From: Sipunculus nudus
Lineage: Eukaryota; Annelida; Sipuncula; Golfingiida; Sipunculidae
Length of the DNA: 64,000 bases
NCBI GenBank assembly: GCA_026874595.1
Contig: CM049306.1
Coordinates: forward strand, 52,484,019-52,548,018
Reading direction: 5' to 3'
The notes below the pieces were generated by a model. It had not been told where the DNA came from. It searched no databases and saw nothing but the letters and a program-made list of their open reading frames with translations. Every line of letters starts with the position of its first letter. Position 1 is the first letter of the stretch. The position numbers were made by a program, and so were the translations under genes. This document shows, in pieces, positions 50,701-59,233 of this stretch.

Positions 50701-53700
50701 GACAGACGGACGACGGACAAAGAGTGATCGCTATAGCTCAGATGACTTTCAGTCAGCTGAGCTAAAAATCAAGAAAGATATTTACTCATTGAACATGATA
50801 ATTGTTGAAGCCAGAGTCTTTTTTCAAGGGTATAACTTTGTTTTATCAAGATTTAATTGTATAACCAAAATTAGATCTGAATAATGTAATTCTTTCAAGT
50901 TATTAGCATAAATATAAAATCAGTACCTTGAATTCTGCCCACCTTAACCATGGCACTTTTTTTCTTGTAAGTTCATTTGAATTTTATTTTCAAAGCTGGT
51001 ACACATAAGGAGTGAATCTGTTAAATTCAGAAATTTGAAAATAAAAGCCAAAACATTAGGCTAGTTATTGAAGTTTATTTCAGAGGCTATAATGTATTCA
51101 TTTGCATTGTCAAGCTCCAGGCCGCCCACTTCTGGTCACTACAGTCTTGCCTGGGTACCATATTAGTGATGTAACAATGGTGTAGCACCCCTGCTGTCAC
51201 AGGTGTACAGTAAATGAGTTATTCCCATGTCATGCCCGTCCCCCCCCCCTCCAGCAAGTGTATTGCAATAATTGTTATTGTTTGAATTGTATTTCTTTAA
51301 TTGTTAAGCTGTTTCCACTCAAATGTACAAAATTTTTCTTGAAATAGTAATGCAAGGAGAAATCCAGAAGATGCCATGTTGTAGTAATGTAACATTTCTG
51401 CAGAAATTTATTTCTTTTAAAATTATTTAAGCGTATTTAAATATAATTTAACCAATCATTAGGCATAGTTTTAATAAATAAAGTTGCAATTTAGAATTGT
51501 AAATTCTGAATCAAGTGGTATTTTCAGATTTTTATTGTTTTGCAAATTTAAGAAAATATATTCCATAGAAAAATAAACAACTGTGTGCATAATGTGATGT
51601 TACATGACCAAATTAGCTATAAATATTGATGCAATTTCGAATTTAATCAACTTAAACATTCAGACATATATGTTATACTGTAAATGTATGGTAACATTTA
51701 TAAATTTGAAAAAAAAATTTAATGTTATAATAAAATGATCTAATGCAAACATTTGTTCATTATTTTCCTGTCTCAATAGAATGGGAATTAAAGTGACATG
51801 CTTTGTTTTTCCATCTCTCTGCCTGTTTTTATATATATAATAATTATGAATAAAATGTTTTTTCCTGTAAGCACTGTTAAATAAAATTTCATATCCTGCA
51901 TGTAAAAAAAATTAATGTGATAAAAAAATGAAAATCTAATGCAAACATTTGTTAATTATTTTCCTGCCTCAGTAGAATGGTAATTAAAGTGATTTGCTTT
52001 GTTTTTCCTTCTCTATGCCTGTTTTTAAATATTTAATAATAATGAATATTTTTTTCCAGTAAGCCTGTTGAATTAAATTTCATATCCTGCATGTATATGC
52101 AAGGGTGTTGAAACTCCCACTACCCCCGCCCCCTCCCCCCTGTCAAAGAGTCCTTGCACATACCTGAGCACTCGGAAAAATAGTTTTATTGCAACTGCAT
52201 AACCCCAATCATTGACTAAACTACCTACCAACCTACCCACCAACAAGTCCTTCATCTTTTGGAGTAGGAGTGTTATGGCAACTGTATATATTTTATAAAA
52301 TAGAAAAAAAAATTTAAGTTTAATAAAGAAAATATAGGATCTAATTGGAAAAAATGTGTGAACTGCTGAGCCATCAACAGCTTATCAAAAAGCCAACCCA
52401 ATGATCATGGTAATGGTATTCACAAACTACTTGTAAACATGCCTCAGTTTCAACATTAGGAAACACATGGTCAGATCACAAAATATTATTTGCAACAATT
52501 TCTTCAATCTTATCAACCAACCATGGACTATATTACCTCTTCTTCTCAGACTGTATCTTCATTTGATATTGTTTTAGATTTTTACCTTCAAGGTAAACTT
52601 CAGTTGAGCACAGTGACCCATGGGTCCTTTGTTCATAAATTGGGAAGAATTTGATATTATTACACAAAATGTGTATCACAATGCAATGCATCAGATACTA
52701 TGCCAGTGAACTCCACCCATGTCAACTTGACCATGGAAAACCAATACCATTCAAACCTGGTCATAATCCTGCAGACCTGCTAAGTGCAAGTACAACTAAT
52801 ATGCTAATAAAGTTAATGTCTGAAAAAACTTGCCTTCATGAGAATGAACATCACCTAGAGCATACCAGTATAACATGATGGACCCATCTGCTTCAAACAT
52901 CTGAGATTAAAATATAGAAAAAGTAACAATTAGAAAATTATCATGATTAGAAATGTAACAAGTTACACGAATAAAACCCCTGACAAGATAAAGGTAATCA
53001 GGGTTGTTTTTTTACTGTAAAAAAAATTTTTTAACATTAAAACCTGTTAATAGCTGTAAAAAACCTCAGTTCATACTTACATGATTTTTTAAACCTCTCA
53101 CATATTAAGTGGGCTTATTTTATGATGTCATATATATGTACACAGCATTATTTCTCACAAACTGAGTCATATATACATAATCAGTCCTAACATTCACTGT
53201 GTAAGTGAATACTTTATAAGTGTTCAAGATTAATAGTTCATATCAGGGCTCCCTCTCAGAGCCCTATAGCAAAACACAAGCTTGAAAGGTTTTTTTTTTT
53301 TTTTTTTGCTCCCAGCTTGCTTCTCACTTTAGAGTGGATATATCCAAAATTTGAGAATATCCTCTAAATCAAAGCTGATGAAACAGGTGCTGCCAATTAA
53401 TCCACTGCTAAGTAGGGGTTGACAACTGGCCAGGCATCACAGCCTGACAGCCAGTGACACTGTTTTAATGCTGTGAGGAATCCCGGTTTACACCTGTCAC
53501 TGGGCTCCTGCTGCTGCAAATGGACAGTAGCTGACAATAAGGGGCATAAGTCACCCCTGTCCTTGAATAAACAGATGTCAAATCCAAGCCTGGTGGCAGT
53601 TGACACTGGGTAACCATGCCCCAGCAGGTAGTTGTTAATTAGGCTCCAGCCAGCCTGTAGGCCATTGCCCCTTGACATGATTAGTGCATGAGCTCTATAC

Positions 53701-55153
53701 CTTTGGGATTATGTACCTCCTGAGGCCTTGGTCTTTTATGAAGTTTATATTGACAAACTAATTGGTATCACTAAACAGAAATCCAACATGCAACTAGGTT
53801 TTTTAGAGTTTTTTACACATGGGTATAAATAACCTGTTCTGTACCCTGCATTAGTACATTGGATAATTTAAGAACTATTTTGTTTCACTGAACAGAAATC
53901 CCACATAAATCTAGGTTTTTCACAGTTTTTTACATAAGTGTAAAAAAAACCTGTTTTTATACATGATGTTAATTCACGTTAATTAATGGTGTTAAAAACG
54001 TCAGTGTAAAAAACCTTGCCAACCCTAAAAGAAATCTGTTAGGCAAACTTGTTCTTCTTTTGTAAATTAAATCAGTAATATTTACCATCAAAATGACAAA
54101 CAAAAAACGGATCTGCACTAGTATTTGTGAATTTATGTTTACTAAACTTTTGAATCTAATGAAAGATAATATCATAGAGTTTTTCTATTGCATTGGTTAA
54201 AAAGAATTAGTTGTGCTTTGATGTTATGGATTATGTACTACACTGATAAATAATTCATGGCTATGAATTAAAATGAATTACTATTTAATCAACAGTGACA
54301 TCCACATTATCTCCATCTCATGTTTAGCTGCTCACTACCAGAGGGCGCTACTCCCACCTACCTGGATACCTTTTTGGGATGTGATGACAAGGATTGTTCT
54401 GTTTGGCATCGCTACCAGTTTAGCCTGTTAGAATATATGTAAATAAATATATTTTATGTTGATGAAGTACTAACATATATGAAACAGTAAATGGCCAGCA
54501 TGCAGACAAAAGTGGCATAAACATGCCTACAAATACTTTGAACCAGTGATTTTAAATAACTCACACTTTATGCCAAATGTTGTCACAGTAACAACATTTT
54601 TATATACCTTAGCATATTATATAAATATTTTATAATTTCATATACTGGTATACATTTTCATATAAAAATGATTAATTGATAATGATAAATTACTAATACA
54701 ATATATTATAATATACAAAAAAAATTAATATAATTCGATTATACAGGCAGGTCTATAAATCTTAATACAAAATAAAAATTATTATAATATAAACATACAA
54801 TTACCATTATGTACATATATGTAGCAGTGCAGGTGAAAAAATAAGGGCAATTACAGTATGAACACATTATTTACATACAAAGTTGTCAACTATTTGCCCA
54901 GAACTTAAGTTTGCAAATACAGTACCTGAAGAACCATCGCATTGGCGTGGGCTGCTGAGGGCTCCTTACACACGATCTGTCTGTGGTTGGCTGTGCTGCC
55001 ATCGAGAGACGTGCTGAGCAGGTTCACCGCTGACTTGTGCACGACGGCATGCGTTATTACAGCTTTCTCTCTGTTCACGTGAACACTCAGGTTGTTACAC
55101 AGAGCAGACGTGCTGCCTTTGACGAAGGAGATGGACTTTTCTTTTTTGTACAT
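35632..55153 (-). CDS. WDR54: WD repeat-containing protein 54, complete gene (9 coding exons, 321 aa)
   Basis: Join on the minus strand: 55153-54926, 54424-54362, 52900-52855, 46356-46300, 45667-45590, 43851-43719, 38246-38084, 36762-36697, 35763-35632. Every junction has GT and AG, and reading phase is kept through all eight introns. The result is 321 residues, against about 334 in human WDR54. Diagnostic stretches shared with the human protein as I recall it: SALCNNLSV (N-terminus), LVITSQKGIQ, HILVFDIPGRGTNI, HISPICDLASEGD, VRLWNDIVIGAYGSGHIRLF, AHARWITAIDVA, LLSAGEDTFVHVW and a final GYDSNELHRYSSS. The family forms a WD40 propeller; its molecular role is poorly defined, and mammalian WDR54 has been linked to growth-factor receptor signalling. 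The introns hold most of the mobile elements in this half of the window; the largest is intron 3 (6.5 kb). Confidence 0.93.
36697..36762 (-). CDS. WDR54: WDR54 coding exon 8 (residues 257-278)
   Basis: 66 bp, acceptor GTTACAG, donor AACA/GTAAGT, phase 0. It encodes LLSAGEDTFVHVWRIIQNNH then TT, nearly identical to human LLSAGEDTFVHIWKLS. Confidence 0.92.
36940..36979 (+). mobile_element. Candidate Helentron-like 3' end (type I) in WDR54 intron 7
   Basis: CCTTTC (36952-36957) and GAAAGG (36963-36968) form a hairpin, followed by CATAAATCTAG/TTTT. This hairpin plus CTAG/T layout matches the other families here. No second copy or 5' end was identified. Confidence 0.28.
37560..37760. repeat. Two-copy direct repeat, ~148-bp period, WDR54 intron 7
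   Basis: TTGTTACATTTGATTTGATT then GACAGCTAC near 37565 recurs as TTGTTACATTTATTTTTATT then GACAGCTATCC near 37713, with related sequence between. The stretch about 37100-37950 is less AT-rich than its surroundings and may be an unrecognised mobile element. Confidence 0.45.
38084..38246 (-). CDS. WDR54: WDR54 coding exon 7 (residues 202-256)
   Basis: 163 bp, acceptor TTGCAG, donor GGGCTG/GTAAGG. It encodes SVRLWNDIVIGAYGSGHIRL and AHARWITAIDVAPDTGL, the best-conserved part of the protein. The open frame runs on past the donor, but the conserved reading continues only through exon 8. Confidence 0.93.
38915..39218 (-). mobile_element. Family F element, compact copy with both ends (F2), WDR54 intron 6
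   Basis: On the - strand it starts ATTATCCCCTCACAAC, has GGTCAAGGCC-type and ACAGACGG-type phrases, and ends GAGGGGATGCTCCACTTTGC then GGTGCCCTTG/TTTA. 5' ATCCCCTCA pairs with 3' TGAGGGGAT. At ~304 bp it is the shortest apparently complete element in the window. Confidence 0.65.
39977..41318 (-). mobile_element. Family A (alpha) element, both ends intact, WDR54 intron 6
   Basis: On the - strand it starts AGCTCAGCTGACTGTAAGTG, then CGTCCAGCCGTCTGTCCG. It carries about three diverged ~345-bp units with GTCTGCAGA, CTAGAATCTTC and CATTATTCTGGGGG phrases. It ends GCTGAGCATCATGACCC then ATGGGTCACTTG/TTAAG. A perfect GGTGGCGCCACC is at 40981-40992. Length is 1,342 bp. Confidence 0.75.
43211..43620. 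mobile_element. Possible pogo/Tc1-type MITE in WDR54 intron 6
   Basis: The ends are TA/CAATAGAGCATCATTCA on the left and, read inward from the right, TA/CAGTAGAATGTCTTTCA. This gives imperfect ~17-bp terminal inverted repeats flanked by TA. Further ATCCAAA matches lie near both ends. There is no transposase; the frames inside have no recognisable motif. The TA flank and CAGTAGA-like end suggest the pogo/Tigger group. Confidence 0.45.
43719..43851 (-). CDS. WDR54: WDR54 coding exon 6 (residues 158-201)
   Basis: 133 bp, acceptor TTCAAG, donor CCAGG/GTAAGT, leaving two bases of a codon. It encodes the GHISPICDLASEGDKVVSSD blade with the typical GH..I.DL, SSDEMGNIMVW pattern of a WD repeat. Confidence 0.92.
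44014..45190 (-). mobile_element. Family C element (C2) in WDR54 intron 5
   Basis: On the - strand it starts TGTATCCGCCAAAACGAAG, then TTTTGCAGATA (a 5' hairpin). It carries ~279-bp units with GGTGGCGCCACC and GTCTGTTTGTCTGC phrases. It ends TTTTGCGGATACACATAG, TAGTCGCTTGTCGACTA, CCTTTATTCAAG/TTTT. Length is 1,177 bp, close to C3, so this looks like the standard size; C1 is an expanded version. Confidence 0.75.
45590..45667 (-). CDS. WDR54: WDR54 coding exon 5 (residues 132-157)
   Basis: 78 bp, acceptor GAACAG, donor AAAG/GTATGG. It encodes GNHEGHILVFDIPGRGTNI and TVAEVVK, one WD-repeat blade with the LVFDIP strand conserved. Confidence 0.9.
46300..46356 (-). CDS. WDR54: WDR54 coding exon 4 (residues 113-131)
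   Basis: 57 bp, acceptor TTTGCAG, donor GTAG/GTAAGT. It encodes AEACFGRGICGVQSDTICV. The RGI and ICVG positions match human ARGIAASGHFICVG. It is separated from exon 3 by the 6.5-kb intron that holds the nested repeats. Confidence 0.87.
   Translation of the reverse strand: MRHVLGEGYVEFSQILSV
47517..48688 (-). mobile_element. Family C element (C3) nested in A-alpha
   Basis: On the - strand it starts TGTATCCGCCAAAATGAAG, then TTTTGCGGATA. It has the same ~279-bp body units as C1 and C2 and ends CTTGTCGGTTACCCGTATTCTAG in pieces (hairpin degraded), followed by TTTT. Length is 1,172 bp. Confidence 0.75.
48700..50640. repeat. ~342-bp tandem array, body of A-alpha
   Basis: The phrase TTTTTGTATSAAATTTT recurs near 48797, 49134, 49483, 49819, 50156 and 50495, with CAGTCTGCAGRAACTGAT between. 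The spacing is 336-350 bp. Confidence 0.85.
51719..52098. repeat. Two-copy tandem duplication, ~196-bp period
   Basis: CTAATGCAAACATTTGTT is at 51740 and 51936. Both copies continue through TTTTCCTG, a CTTTGTTTTTCC block and TTTCATATCCTGCATGTA. Confidence 0.85.
52855..52900 (-). CDS. WDR54: WDR54 coding exon 3 (residues 98-112 plus one base)
   Basis: A 46-bp micro-exon. Acceptor CTCAG, donor CTAG/GTGATG. It encodes MFEADGSIMLYWYAL, matching the human MYESNGYTMVYWHAL stretch. It is too short to find by open-frame length; conservation and phase support it. Confidence 0.87.
53289..53307. repeat. Poly-T run in WDR54 intron 2
   Basis: A homopolymer of about 18 T in an otherwise unique stretch (52901-53760) with no recognised feature. 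Confidence 0.85.
53765..53965. repeat. Two-copy tandem repeat, ~117-bp period, WDR54 intron 2
   Basis: CACTRAACAGAAATCCMACA, then CTAGGTTTTT and GTTTTTTACA, occurs near 53769 and again near 53886. Diverged copies. Confidence 0.7.
54362..54424 (-). CDS. WDR54: WDR54 coding exon 2 (residues 77-97)
   Basis: 63 bp between acceptor TAACAG and donor CAG/GTAGGT, phase 0 at both ends. It encodes AKLVAMPNRTILVITSQKG then IQ, matching the VLLVLTSHRGIQ strand of human WDR54. Confidence 0.88.
54926..55153 (-). CDS. WDR54: WDR54 coding exon 1 (residues 1-76)
   Basis: Starts at ATG 55153 in the context GGCACAATG and ends phase 0 at CAG/GTACTG. It encodes MYKKEKSISFVKGSTSALC and further conserved N-terminal sequence. 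The next upstream in-frame material is not conserved, so this ATG is the likely start. Confidence 0.9.
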
Positions 55154-55260
55154 TGTGCCCGTCGGCTTCTGCAGAAACCAAACCAGAAAGCTTGGTAATT
55201 GCTAGGTGCGAGACCGGAAGTCAAATTTCACGCATGCCAAGTTGAAAAACGGAAATGCAA
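55154..55260 (-). promoter_or_regulatory. Probable WDR54 5' UTR and core promoter with an ETS-type site
   Basis: Upstream of the ATG the + strand reads ACCGGAAGT at 55213-55221, the canonical ETS/GABP recognition motif, common near start sites of TATA-less housekeeping promoters. No TATA box was seen close to the ATG. The transcription start is not determined here. Confidence 0.4.
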
Positions 55261-56190
55261 GCGGCGTTATCATGCATTTAGCCACCACTTCATGAATAAT
55301 CATTATATATCATTTAGATCGGTTTCTTGCTCAAATTGTGTCCGATCGAGGAGCACACTATAACCCACTATCTGATGTACATGCACCGCCCTGTGTGTAT
55401 CACTGTTAAAACCTAGAAATCGCTAATCAGGTTGGTAGTAAAGCAGGGGATAGCTTAGCAAATTAATAAGAGAATGAGAAGAAAGTCAGCCAAAGAAAAA
55501 GAACAATGAAAAAATAAAAGGTACCATACTAAATTCACGTCAAAGAAAAAATTAGCTGATGATTATCAAATGCCTTTTCCCCCTGAAATACTGCCCGGTT
55601 TATCAGCAGAAAAATGGCAACAAACCATGGCCCGATAAAGAATGTAAATAAAAAAGATGGGAATATTTTCAAATAAAATAAAAACAATTAAACTGAACGA
55701 AGTGTGCTTCCGAGAGTCATGTTTATTTATTACGAAAAAAAACAAAGAAATACAAAAAAATCATTTAAAAAGGTCGCTTAAATTTATTAGACTAAAAATA
55801 TTATATAACAATGCATGAAAACTTTGGAATTTAAAAACTAGGGTATCTGTCAGTCAAATATGGCTGCACCATACACAGAGTGTGACAACATAACATTAGG
55901 AACATTTACAGAGAACTTTTAGACCTTATGGGCCAAACACCTATTGCAACTGTAAAAGTAAATGTTGACACGTTTGGCCAAAGAACAGTAAAACATTCCA
56001 TCAATGAACTTAATTAAAAAATTATGGTATTACTTACGAGGAAGTGGCACTTCTGATCAATAAACTAAAGAACAACAAGGCCTGTGGTATATAGATATTG
56101 TTCTGAATGCTTTCTTTTTAAAATGCCCTGAGGAAGCGGTAAAATTTGTAGTAAATCTGGCATAATCCCTTTTAGACAGGTGTATTGATG
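55261..56190. other. No gene recognised upstream of WDR54
   Basis: AT-rich unique sequence between the WDR54 promoter and the degenerate reverse transcriptase. No divergent gene start was seen. Confidence 0.5.
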
Positions 56191-56214
56191 TGATCCAATC
56201 AGTATACAAAAATA

Positions 56215-56960
56215 AACTCTGCTGATGACCCTGGATAACTATCGTGGTATCCCACTGTTAACCTGCCAAGGAAAATTATTCACGGTTACTTTAAAGCAAG
56301 ACTGGCAAACTACGTAGAAGCCTCTGGCATTTTTAGAATATGAGAAAGCAGGATTAAGGGAGGGGTATTCCACTATAGACCACATTTCTGTATTTCATTC
56401 GTTACTGGAACTTTGTACGCAAAGCAAGTAAAAAGCTTATTGTTCATTTGTTGATTATAAGAAAGCTTTTGACATAATCGATAGGTCATCACTTTGAAGT
56501 AAACGTATTAGTAATGACATAAATGGTAGAATGTAATCTACAATATGTATCACAATGTTAAATCAAGTATATAGAGGAGGGTAAAATGGTGCCTGGCATT
56601 TTGCTTGAAATATTGGGGTGCGTCAAGGTGATGCAATTTATACCTCAACGACTTTGAATACTATAACCCGCTGTTACAAAGGTCTGGATTTCCTACCGGA
56701 TTCAGTTTGGAGCAAACTCTGTGATTATGACACAATTTTTTTTCTTAGAATGTACGCCTTGTTGATGCTGATGATAAAGTATTCAATTTCAGAATGCTTT
56801 GAATGCTGGGTATATGAATACCGTAATAAATGTTACCTAACTGTCAACACTAGCAAGACAATAGTAAGCATTTTCTTAATACGTAAACCTTTTCCTTTAC
56901 CCTTGCCTCCTCAAAGGTTCTCAGTCACAGAACAAAATAGCTTTTTATCTGCCGAATGCC
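56215..56960 (+). pseudogene. Degenerate non-LTR retrotransposon reverse transcriptase (copy 1)
   Basis: Reverse-transcriptase motifs read in order but in shifting frames with stops. The pieces are DNYRGIPLLTCQGKLFT (56231 on), AGLREGYSTIDHISVFHSLL (56350 on), DYKKAFDIIDRSSL (56452 on), GVRQGDAIY (56610 on) and YLTVNTSKTIVSIF (56836 on). These correspond to the NYRGI, GFR...STID, DYKKAFD, GVRQGD and thumb-region NTSKT motifs of non-LTR (LINE-type) enzymes. The catalytic YADD box is not readable, so the copy is dead. The clade cannot be settled by eye. Confidence 0.75.
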
Positions 56961-57188
56961 AGAATTTCACCTAAAAACATGCATGGGTTTTATCACATGC
57001 ACATACGACATTTCGTATGTGAAATGATCAGCGTGTCAGTGTTGGATTCATGCCTCATGCAAAAAAAAGTAAATGTTGTTCATTTGGTAAATGATAAACT
57101 CTACCATACTGTTCAAAGCGATGTCGCCAAAGCCTTAAGAAATTTTCATAGATTTATTATTTGATGGGTATTAGTGAGTTAGTCAGTA

Positions 57189-57680
57189 ATGTATTATTTT
57201 TTCAGTATGTGGAGGAAATTAATATTTCATCAGAGTCAGAAGCTGGTTATAAAGGATATTCGTATTCTACTGGTTACAGAAAAAAATATGTGGTGTGTCT
57301 CAAAGGTAGAGTTTCAATGGAGAAATAGTGGTCCGGTGCTTCCCCTGAACGAACCTGTGTTGATGACAATTGTTTGTGGACTGCAGCTGTGACAAACACA
57401 TCATAGACGATATTAAAGGTTTTATCAAAAGCTAGCACAGCTTGTCCAGAACAACAAAGTTTCTTTATGTCTGAGATCTGATCATTAATGCACAGAAACA
57501 CTGCGGGAACCTTTCCTTTGGCGTGCACTACATGCAGCAACATTGGATGCGATTGCATCGTATTCTGGACCATCAAATAATTGTCAGCCAGATTTCTCCG
57601 GTACTTTGTGTCGTGAATCTCCTTCGGCTCTTCCCTTGTGATATTTCTTATTCCTTATTTAATGGAGATCTTCCGGGGCA
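57189..57680 (-). pseudogene. Fragment of a transposase-like protein with a DKTFN motif
   Basis: The open frame at 57576-57274, extended upstream in the same frame to about 57680, reads IRNITREEPKEIHDTKYRRN, HVVHAKGKVPAVFLCINDQI, KKLCCSGQAVLAFDKTFNI and DVFVTAAVHKQLS. From memory, this resembles a group of uncharacterised invertebrate proteins with a MULE-like DDE core (pattern FCC...LGVDKTFNL.D.FVT...YKNL). The Asp of DKTFN would be the first catalytic residue. The frame breaks after about 57270, and the other acidic residues are not visible. Family assignment is tentative; it could be a decayed host gene. Confidence 0.4.
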
Positions 57681-57724
57681 TCAAAAGTATCGCTTTCTTC
57701 CTATAATTCATTGTAGACTTTGAG

Positions 57725-58731
57725 AGGAGACTTTGACTTTACATCTATGTTTCCTCTTAGATATGATCAGGTGTCCTTATGTAATTTTGTTCAGTGTGGT
57801 GAGCGTTGTCCATCTAATACTAATAAAAGGAATTCGGTTCACTTTTGTTTTCAATGTTCTCTATTGTGTACAATACTATGCCATACATAATTTTAATGGT
57901 TATTATATCCCCTCAGTGACATAGGCGATATGAAAATAAATAATTTTTAATGTACGTATAAATTTGAGTGATTTTTCCGTTTTTTTTTTACCAAGCACAG
58001 CCGAACTGCCTTCGGAAATCACCGGAATGCGTGCATCGTGGTCACCTAACCTCTAACACTAAGGACTATTGTTCATATGAATAACGCTTGCTTTCAATGA
58101 GGGGTTTGACCCACGTGCGTGGTCAGTAAAAAAACACGTTTCTCGCTTTATGAAATGGAGAGTTCAACCCAGGAGGATTAATGACAAAACCTAATTCAAG
58201 GTCCCAATTTCAGAATTGGGGGTGGTTGCGGGGGTTTCAGGTCTCAAAATGTGTCTGATACGATGAAAAAAGGTTGCGGTGGCTGAAATAGGGATACGGA
58301 CCCACTGCATGGAGTCCCGTTTTGGTCCGCTTCTGCTACTTACGATGTATGCATATTTCTGTTCCTTCTTCTGTTGCAAGAAACAGTTTCCTTGCAACGT
58401 ACATTTGATTAATCTTTCATGTGTTCCTCACATCAACCTATTCTTTATACGTCCAACGATAGAAACCAGTCAAATAACAACGAAACACTATATGCCTCCG
58501 CGTCTCATTCCGGTTCGCAGTGTAAACCATCACTGATGAGGTCTTCAAGGTAAACAACCTATGATTTTTGCCACGAGCACAGCGCCACAAAATAACATTG
58601 AAAATTATTTGTACATATCGTATTCAGAGAGTATCCCACTAAAAATCTAGATTTTCTTTTAACTTAATAATAAAAAAATGAGCCAACATTCAACATCTCA
58701 GTAAATATATCTCCAAAACTCCGGTAAAAAG
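57725..58731. other. No gene recognised
   Basis: Unique sequence between the transposase-like fragment and the candidate H terminus. Small frames (e.g. 58279-58536 +) show no recognisable similarity. Confidence 0.45.
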
Positions 58732-58757
58732 CCCGGTATACCGGGTTTATCAGCTAG
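58732..58757 (+). mobile_element. Candidate Helitron-like 3' end (type H)
   Basis: The perfect 14-bp palindrome CCCGGTATACCGGG (58732-58745), 8 bases, then CTAG/T at 58754-58757. It fits the Helitron 3' rule (hairpin shortly before CTRR and a T). No 5' end or second copy was seen, so it may be chance. Confidence 0.3.
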
Positions 58758-59233
58758 TATTTTGTCAAGGTTCTTGAATACATATTTTGAGTTACACTGC
58801 ATTGTACATAAGATGAATCGTTGTTCCATAGCTTGATTCCTCAGTATATAAATGATTGGTTCCCTTAAGAACCAAATTTGGGTATTGTGAAAGAAAAACG
58901 ATTGTTTCTTAATTGTGAAATGACCATGTACTAATTTATGTTCGTTAAACTGTTCTAGAAGATATCTAGGAGCTGTTTTTCATCTATTCATATGATCTGA
59001 CTTGAGCTGAGATACTCTGCTTCCCACATTTAACCAAGCTAAATTCAACTCATCAAAAACCAATACGCGACCGGTTATCACTGTTCAAAATGAATCTAAC
59101 CATTTATTTTGAAAGAGTTGCAATTTCAATAATTAACATGTGGTTCACTTTCTATAATATTCCCTTAGCATTTCACATTTACTTTGTCCTTCTGTTTTCC
59201 TCTTGTTGCCAAATAATTAATAAATTCTTTTTT

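Larger units (their letters stand above)
47335..50763 (-). mobile_element. Family A (alpha) element nested in A-beta, itself interrupted by C3
   Basis: Reverse orientation: the 3' end (GACCCATGGGTCACTTG/TTTT) is at 47335 and the 5' end (AGCTCAGCTGACTGAAAGTC) at 50763, with GTCCGTCTGTCCGTCC at 50663-50715. About 5.5 tandem ~342-bp units lie at 48700-50640, each with GGTGGCGCCACC or a near match and TCTAGGTCC. The flanks are A-runs (T-runs on the element strand). Confidence 0.75.
46959..52631 (+). mobile_element. Family A (beta) element carrying nested A-alpha and C, WDR54 intron 3
   Basis: The 5' end AGCTCAGCTGACAATAAGTC follows TTTTT. The beta reading stops at 47334 (CACTTTATAAAA) and resumes at 50764 (AAAAATCAAGAAAGATATTT). 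Copies at 768 and 7732 read straight through this junction. The 3' end is CAGTTGAGCACAGTGACCC then ATGGGTCCTTTG/TT. It holds a direct duplication at 51719-52098. Confidence 0.65.

Noticed and set aside
58279-58536. Overlapping + and - open frames
   Set aside because: No recognisable motif on either strand; length is compatible with chance.
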